Assembly: GCF_037975245.1 (NCBI RefSeq)
Contig: NC_092569.1
Coordinates: 2,831,501 to 2,895,500 of the forward strand
Reading direction: 5' to 3'
Source of the DNA: Apostichopus japonicus
Taxonomy: Eukaryota; Echinodermata; Holothuroidea; Aspidochirotida; Stichopodidae
DNA: 64,000 bases
Shown: in pieces, positions 57,580 to 64,000 of the stretch
Numbering within the stretch: the first letter of the stretch is position 1
Layout: every line of letters starts with the position of its first letter
Translations under genes and position numbers: made by a program
Notes under the pieces: model-generated
The model's input: the letters and a program-made list of their open reading frames with translations, nothing else
Database searches by the model: none
Told to the model about the DNA's origin: nothing

Positions 57580-60190
57580 TTCAACACTACAAACAAGAGC
57601 CCAAGGGCACTGTGGTTCCTTGCTTGGGGTATATGACAATACACATAATATTATCAAGCAAGATTGGGCTGAAATAGTCCAAGTAATTGTGGTCCTACAT
57701 GTTCCCATAAAGTAACCAACACTATAGCCAACACTTTTGTGATCACAAAATGTGATCGGATTTTTTATCAAAAGGCATTTTTGAGATCTAAATATGGCGT
57801 CGAAAATGTAAGAAATATAAGAGACCTACAAGCGTGTCAACAGATATGATAACAATGGTGACCTCAGATGACATGACCTTTAAGTTTCAAAATGTTCCAC
57901 CACACCATTCACAACTTGTCCCAAAATATCAACCATGTCACACCTTGGCATTGAGATTTAATTGCATTAAATGTCAAAAAATTAACTTTGAACTTGTATG
58001 TAACTTCACACACAAAGGTCACCCGGAGGTCAACCAATTGACATTTTTGATCGGTGAGACCTAAATAGAGCATGACTGTAAAAATTCAAACATTTTTTCT
58101 TTGCCCATTTTCTCCCCCCATAATACTACTTTTTTAACATTAGCTGACCTTTGGTGACCTTGGATCACATAACCGTTAAGTTTGAAAATATTCCCCTATA
58201 CCATTTGCAACTTGTCCAAAAAAATCAACCTTGTCACACCTTGGCACTGGGAGTTATTGCATTAAATGTGTGAAAATTAACTTTGACCTCAAATAACTTC
58301 GCACACGAAGGTCAAATGGGGGTCAACCCATTGACATTTATGATCAGAAGTTACCTTTGACATCTGAAAATAGCATCGAAACTGTAAAAATCCCCAAAAC
58401 ACGGAAAGGTCACCAGAGGTCAAATTGAGGTCAAGGGTCACCCAGATGCGGGTCTACAATTGGATTACATTGAGGCAACTCCCAACCCTAACAGACATTT
58501 TGTTCTCAAGTTATTGCAAAAATACTAGTTTTTTATCATTAATTGACCTTTGGTGACCTTGTATCACATAACCGTTAAGTTTGAAATATTCCCCTATACC
58601 ATTTGCAACTACTCCAAAAATATTAACCTTGTCACACCTTGGAACTGGGAGTTATTGCATTAAATGTCTGAAAATTAACTTTGACCTCATATAACTTCGC
58701 ACACGAAGGTCACACGGGGGTCAACCCATTGACATTTATGATCAGAAGTTACCTTTAACATCTGAAAATAGCATCAAAACTGTAAAAATCCACAAAACAC
58801 TAAAAAGGTCACCAAAGGTCAAATTGAGGTCAAGGGTCACCCAGATGCGGGTCGACAATTGGATTACACTGAAGCAACTCCCAACCCTAACGGACAATTT
58901 GTTCTCAAGTTATCGCAAAAATACTAGTTTTTTATCATTAATTGACCTTTGGTGACCTCGGATCACATTACCGTTAAGTTTGAAAATATTCCCCTATACC
59001 ATTTGCAACTTGTTTCAAAATATCAACCGTGTAACACCTTGGCACTGGGAGTTATTACACTAAATGTCTGAAAATTAACTTTGACCTCATATAACTTAAC
59101 ATACAAAGGTCACCTTGGGTCAACTTATTGACATTTTTGATTGATGAGACCTAAATTAGAGCATCAAACTATAAAAAATCAAACATTTTTTTCTTTGCCC
59201 ATTTTCTGCCCCCAAAATACTAGTTTTTTGACATTAATTGACCTTTGGTGACCTCGGATCACATGACCGTTAAGTTTGAAAATATTCCCCTATACCATTT
59301 GCAACTTGTCCAAAAATATCAACCATGTCACACCTTGGAACTGGGAGTTGTTGCATTAAATGTCTGAAAATTAACTTTGACCTCGTATAACTTCGCACAC
59401 GAAGGTCACACGGGTGTCAACCAATTGACATTTTTGATCGGAAGGTACCTTTGATATCCAAATCTAGCATCAAAACCAAACATTTTCTTTTTTGCTCGTT
59501 TCCTCCCAAAATAAGCACATTTTTTCTAATGTGACCTTTGACCTTTTGACCTTGGTTTCAGATGAAGTTTAATCTCCTGATTCCAAAAAACAAAACGAAA
59601 AGTCTGTACAACCATCCTAACTCCGACCGAAAAACTTTGACCCCATATAACTTCGCACATAAAGGTCACACGGGGTCAACCCTTTGACATTTATGATCAG
59701 AAGGTACCTTTGACATCTGAAAATAGCATCAAAACTGTAAAAATCCCCAAAAACACGTAAAGGTCACCAGAGGTCAAATTGAGGTCAAGGGTCACCCAGA
59801 TGCGGGTCAACAATTGGATAACATTGAAGCAACTCCCAACCCTAACGGACATTTCGTTCTCAAGTTATCGCAAAAAAACTAGTTTTTTATCATTAATTGA
59901 CCTTTGGTGACCTCGGATCACATGACCGTTAAGTTTGAAAATGTTCCCCTAACCAGTTAACAACTTTTCCCAAAATATCAATCTTGTCGCACATTGGCAC
60001 TGGGAGTTATTGCAGTTTTAATATGTTCGGTTTTTGGACCATAACTGACCTTTGGTGACCTTTGTGGGCACCAAAAACAATAGGGCACACCTTCTCCATA
60101 TGGCGGATCTATAGTCCAAGTTTGGCCTCAATCCAACTTTCCCTTATTGAGATAGAGCGTACCCAAGAAAGTGTCACAGATGCACACACA

Positions 60191-60235
<45 letters not shown>

Positions 60236-60290
60236 CAACCTGACTGCATAGGTTCCTTTTGCTAAAGCAAGGAACCAAAAAGCATAAAAC
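57580..60290 (+). repeat. Composite dispersed repeat with AGGTCA-rich tandem core
   Basis: The core (about 57850-60060) is a tandem array. The landmark TGACCTTTGGTGACC is at 58145, 58544, 58943, 59239, 59898 and 60046, giving full units of 399 bases and shorter ones of about 295. Each unit carries many TGACCT/AGGTCA half-sites, for example AGGTCACCAGAGGTCAAATT and GAGGTCAAGGGTCACC. The left border has CCCAAGGGCACTGTGGTTCC. The right border has a CA microsatellite, then GGTTCCTTTTGCT and AGCAAGGAACC, which form a hairpin. The shared GGTTCCTTGCTT word at both borders suggests one mobile element family whose body expanded in tandem. It has no coding capacity; class undetermined. Confidence 0.85.
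60182..60233 (+). repeat. CA dinucleotide repeat
   Basis: About 22 CA units with minor interruptions at the start. It lies within the right end of the composite repeat. Confidence 0.95.
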
Positions 60291-60377
60291 GAGTTATATA
60301 TTAGAACAACCTAGCGAATAGACCTAATTATAGATCAATTTATTGCCTAAATCAAGAGCATCAGAATACACCATTTC

Positions 60378-60495
60378 ACGTCTAAAAGTTTGATTTTTCT
60401 CGGGGGACCCTCTAGACTCCCATAAATTGGAGTCGGTTCCATCAAACTGAGGAACGAAACTCTTCCTTTTGAAAATCCTGGATCCGCCCTCAGAG
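60378..60495 (-). mobile_element. Solitary decayed transposon end
   Basis: Read on the minus strand it begins GAGGGCGGATCCAGGATTTT and contains GTCTAGAGGGTCCCCCGAGA. A GGCGGATCCAGGATTTT start followed by a CCCCC-GAGAAAAAT word is a common form of animal DNA-transposon terminus. No partner end or target duplication is visible, so the class is uncertain. Confidence 0.4.
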
Positions 60496-60499
60496 TATA

Positions 60500-61050
60500 T
60501 CCGAATAGGAGGAAAATGCGTGAGCATACGAACATACGACTATACTGGTCCGTACAACGTGTATTGGTCACGGTATTAGCTGTTGACCATTCAGACAGGC
60601 ATGCCTACCACGCTTTAGACATTTAATCCTTTCCAAACAAATTCGACTTTGTTTTGGTATTCTTCTTGTAAACAATCGTGGCATTAGTGTCAGCAAAACC
60701 GATAAAGTGTCTTGATATTGTTTATAAATCGCACAGGCTGTATGATTGATGTAAACTGCTGTAAGTTATAAACAACACTTTTATTTGTATAAAGTTTGTA
60801 TTTGGAGCACGATAACGATGGCGTTGATTTCACACGTTTATATTAATACGTAAGAGGAAAAATCTGAAAAAGCAAACAGACAAAAAAAAAATATGTTGCA
60901 ATAAGGCATTGGTCACTATATAGGATGAAAAAAGGGTTTAATAAAAATAAAACTTGTTTGGTACATATTTTAATGTGAATCAACTGAGTTTAATTCGTCA
61001 CAAGTTAAGCCTACAGGCACAGGTATAAAGTTACGGTTACAGGTATAAAC
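60500..61050. other. Unique non-coding sequence
   Basis: No exon or repeat is supported. Confidence 0.5.
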
Positions 61051-61059
61051 GCAAAATTA

Positions 61060-61142
61060 CTACTAGTACTACTACTAGTGCTACTACTACTACTTCTACT
61101 AGTAGTATATAGATAGGCCTATATTAATTAGATAGGCCTATA

Positions 61143-61180
<38 letters not shown>

Positions 61181-61186
61181 TATAGG

Positions 61187-61217
<31 letters not shown>
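61060..61217. repeat. ACT and TA microsatellites, left of the MITE
   Basis: ACT/AGT trinucleotides (61060-61110) are followed by TAGGCCTATATTAATT words and then TA repeats. TAGGCCTATA recurs on both sides of the TA runs, including near 61516 on the far side of the MITE. Confidence 0.9.
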
Positions 61218-61220
<3 letters not shown>

Positions 61221-61456
61221 GGTTGTCACCACGCCGGGCGGCGCCGGGCGGTGCTACCCAGGTCTCAAAATTTCCGCCCGGTACTCAAGGTCAATTTCAG
61301 CCTTACCGCCCGGCACAAATTAGCCTACAGTACCGCCAATAAGTAACTTGGTAAAGGTAAGCGCGATTCAGTGCAAAACGCAGCTTAACTGTAATTAACC
61401 CCGCGGATCTCTGTCACAAATTACCCGGCTCTAAAAATGGTCTGGTGACAACCCTG
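61218..61456. mobile_element. MITE of 239 bp inside a TA repeat
   Basis: Terminal inverted repeats CAGGGTTGTCACCA and TGGTGACAACCCTG are exact over 14 bases. The element is GC-rich (CCGCCCGG words) and stands out against the pure TA repeat on both sides. Eight bases ATATATAT flank each end, which fits a hAT 8-bp duplication, but in a TA repeat that cannot be told from the repeat itself. Confidence 0.88.
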
Positions 61457-61460
61457 ATAT

Positions 61461-61515
<55 letters not shown>

Positions 61516-61535
61516 GATAGGCCTATATTAATTAG

Positions 61536-61575
<40 letters not shown>

Positions 61576-61663
61576 GATGATATATATATATATATATATA
61601 TATATAGATACAATAAATGATGATATATATATATATGTATATGTATATATATATATACATACA

Positions 61664-61736
<73 letters not shown>
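61457..61736. repeat. TA microsatellite, right of the MITE
   Basis: Long TA runs with interruptions such as GATGA and CATACA. The open frames here (Tyr-Ile repeats) are artefacts of the dinucleotide. Confidence 0.95.
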
Positions 61737-61739
61737 CAT

Positions 61740-62575
61740 ACTATAATAAGCCATTACATACCACTATATAATGATCTCTAGAGCTACTAAGTCTATAATT
61801 CTATACAGTTTACTGCTATATCAAACTCCATACACGTCATTCGTCTAGACCTCAAGATATGTTTTCACAAAGTTAAGATCATATAATTAACTGTTCTCGG
61901 GGAAATTGGTAAAACAGCAATCTCATGAATTATCGGGGTAAATTTTTTTAATCGTGGTGCATTCGTCTACAAAAAGAGCTTTACAAGAGTAGGAAAAAAA
62001 AGGTTCTGTTTTATTCCTCATTTTTCACCAGTATAGACAACAACAAAAAACAAATGAAGGGAACATAAACCCAGGGCTTAATACGAAATACGATATTTTT
62101 CTGTCTATTAATTCTTATTTTGAGCATCATTCTAATAATTATTGCGGTATGGAAAAAAAAAATCTGATTCATTCTCCCCTCAAGGTTTCAAGTTTGAAAG
62201 TATATATAAGCGGAGTAATTATACATAATGTACCGAACGTCGCCCTGTAACCATACAGCATCGAGGTGCCAATTCATTTTAAACTTTTTTTTTTGTTCTC
62301 TCTTCAGTCTCAACTATAATCTAGACGTTCTTATGAATCTATTAGCCAACTGCCTAAAAGGACAATTAATAAATTTATAGACAACACATGAGCTTACTGA
62401 AATGTGCAATTAAGAACTGGAAAAGAAGAAAATATACAAAAGATAGAGAGGGAACAAATTCAAGCCAGACTTGTAAGCGAACATAGCAGTCTAATGATAT
62501 AGTCAAATCTTACACAGAAATATAGGTCGTTAGGGAATGTCTGGCTCTATGAACTAATCATATAGAATGCTCGTA
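61740..62575. other. Unique non-coding sequence
   Basis: No exon or repeat is supported. Confidence 0.5.
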
Positions 62576-62585
62576 CATACTTTGT

Positions 62586-62840
62586 ATGTCTTATATAGTC
62601 TTTATATAGTCTTTATATAGTATATATGTCTTTATAGTCTTTATATAGTCTTTATATAGTATATATGTCTTTATAGTCTTTATATAGTCTTTATATAGTA
62701 TATATGTCTTTATAGTCTTTATATAGTATATATGTCTTATATAGTCTTTATATAGTCTTTATATAGTATATATGTCTTTATAGTCTTTATATAGTCTTTA
62801 TAGTCTTTATGTAGTATATATGTCTTATATAGTCTTTATA
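62586..62840 (+). repeat. 39-bp minisatellite
   Basis: The word ATATATGTC recurs at 62622, 62661, 62700, 62728, 62768 and 62816, giving spacings of 39, 39, 28, 40 and 48. The differences of about 10-11 match gain or loss of the internal sub-unit TTTATATAGTC. Confidence 0.9.
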
Positions 62841-62849
62841 TATTTACAT

Positions 62850-64000
62850 TGTTTTATTCTATTCTTTTCCCTTTGTTTTCTTCCGGATATTCCTCGCTAT
62901 GTTTGTATCCAAGTGCGTGTTGCATGTGCGCGCGCAGGTGTATATATTATACTTGATTTTTATATTCAGAATGAGGACTTTGAACAAAGGAATATTTCCA
63001 AGTCCTCAGCAGACGTTATTTGAAAACAATCACAATGTCCTCAGCAGAGTTCTACTATTGTTAAGTTTAGGGTATGTGGATTGGAACAATTAAAAAACGA
63101 AACATTTGGGTCCATCAGTTCGAATGTAAACGTTACATTCGGACTGAGCGACCCCAATGTGTCTACAAATATCTGTGTGCATGGGGGTGGGGGTGGGTGG
63201 GGGTGGTGCCTTCTTCTTAATGCGAACTAATCTTCGGGTCATATAACCAAGAAGAATTGACCAAACTCTAAAAAGAGAAGAAAAAAAATGGTATTAACAA
63301 ATATAGGTCACATTCTGATGTACGTAACGGCCACTCATATGCAGTTGCGGTTGCTTCATTTGATGCTCGACGAATGCTTTACTGGAGAGAGAACTCAACT
63401 TCAGCTAGCATGCATGGGCAGGGATTGCAACCACCTGTATTTGCACTGGAAGGGAAAGGGGGACACGTTCAGTCCTCCAGGGGTGTTGGGTACCCTCTCC
63501 TTTAAGAACATTTTGTGGACTGTACGGTGCATGCTTGGACGTAAAATGTTGCTAGATGTTGCAACTTTTGAAACAATAAAAGTTTGCGACTGTTTAGGTT
63601 GTACAGTATATACATGCTACATATTTATGCATCGTACACTTGCATGCCAGTGAGGGTGGTGTGGGAAGAGGGGGCTGAACCACTGATTTAATTAAAGCTT
63701 CGACTCCTCAGAAGCATAAGTGGTGGCGCCCCCTGAGCAATGGTATATTCCAAATTTAGGTTGTTCTTGTTAGAAAACCGCTACATATAGAGTGCGAGAA
63801 TATATATTGTAAAATTTGGCGTTCGATAATAATTTCAGTTTCGCTAAATGCGGATTATTGCACAGCTCATATCAGTAAACCCTGCGGCACTTAAATGTAA
63901 CCAGCAACGGTAAAAACCAAATCAAGACAAGTATGATGCATATCAAATTCAATATTTGTAACAATTAATTAAGTAGTTTTGTAAACAAATTATTCTTCTT
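62850..64000. other. Unique non-coding sequence to window end
   Basis: A strong G-run block at 63183-63206 could form a quadruplex. The plus-strand frame 63288-63653 (121 codons) has no recognisable motif and atypical Cys/His/Thr spread, so it is not called as a gene. Any real exon here would need data from outside the window. Confidence 0.45.

Noticed and set aside
61431-61771. Tyr-Ile repeat frames on both strands
   Set aside because: Direct translation of the TA microsatellite.
63288-63653. 121-codon plus-strand open frame
   Set aside because: No recognisable motif and no coding-like composition; about what is expected by chance in 64 kb.

Overview
This is a eukaryotic, almost certainly metazoan, stretch of AT-rich non-coding DNA. 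The evidence is the absence of any long ORF on either strand, abundant homopolymers, microsatellites and minisatellites, several non-autonomous DNA transposons with 8-bp target-site duplications, and many GT/AG splice-like signals. I see no rRNA, tRNA, CRISPR array, operon or bacterial-type gene. The repeat content (hAT-type mini-elements and a long AGGTCA/TGACCT-rich repeat ending in a GGTTCC hairpin) fits a marine invertebrate, perhaps an echinoderm such as a sea cucumber. That assignment is an impression, not a demonstration.

Layout. 1-11.9 kb: mostly unique non-coding sequence with homopolymer runs and a pentanucleotide repeat. 11.9-13.4 kb: a GACA microsatellite and a long purine tract. 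13.4-21.4 kb: unique sequence with a local 120-bp duplication. 21.4-23.7 kb: a tandem satellite of about 155 bp, split cleanly by a 1.2-kb hAT-type element. 23.7-41 kb: unique sequence with three more hAT-type elements, two of them inverted partners of the others. 41.0-42.2 kb: a 17-bp minisatellite with higher-order structure, running into a pentamer repeat. 42.8-50.4 kb: a possible further hAT-like element and a dispersed repeat. 50.4-54.6 kb: three weak coding candidates, all on the minus strand. 53.3-56.6 kb: a 115-bp inverted repeat with arms 3 kb apart. 57.8-60.3 kb: the AGGTCA-rich tandem repeat. 61.1-62.9 kb: TA repeats with an embedded 239-bp MITE, then a 39-bp minisatellite.

The most interesting signal is a short module that recurs at least 14 times between 6.3 and 47.5 kb (12 forward, 2 reverse). 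Each good copy has an acceptor-like AG, then 31-41 bases resembling GGTAGATMGAGAGTGCA and TTGTGAGGAGACAG, then a donor-like GTAAG. Flanking similarity reaches about 60 bases upstream in the best copies (GCACAGTGTTAA, GGTTACCAGTTCA). It could be an array of duplicated micro-exons of a long non-coding transcript, or an old dispersed repeat that carries its own exon-like core. Lengths and reading frames differ between copies, so a protein-coding role is unlikely. No complete gene can be called in this window.
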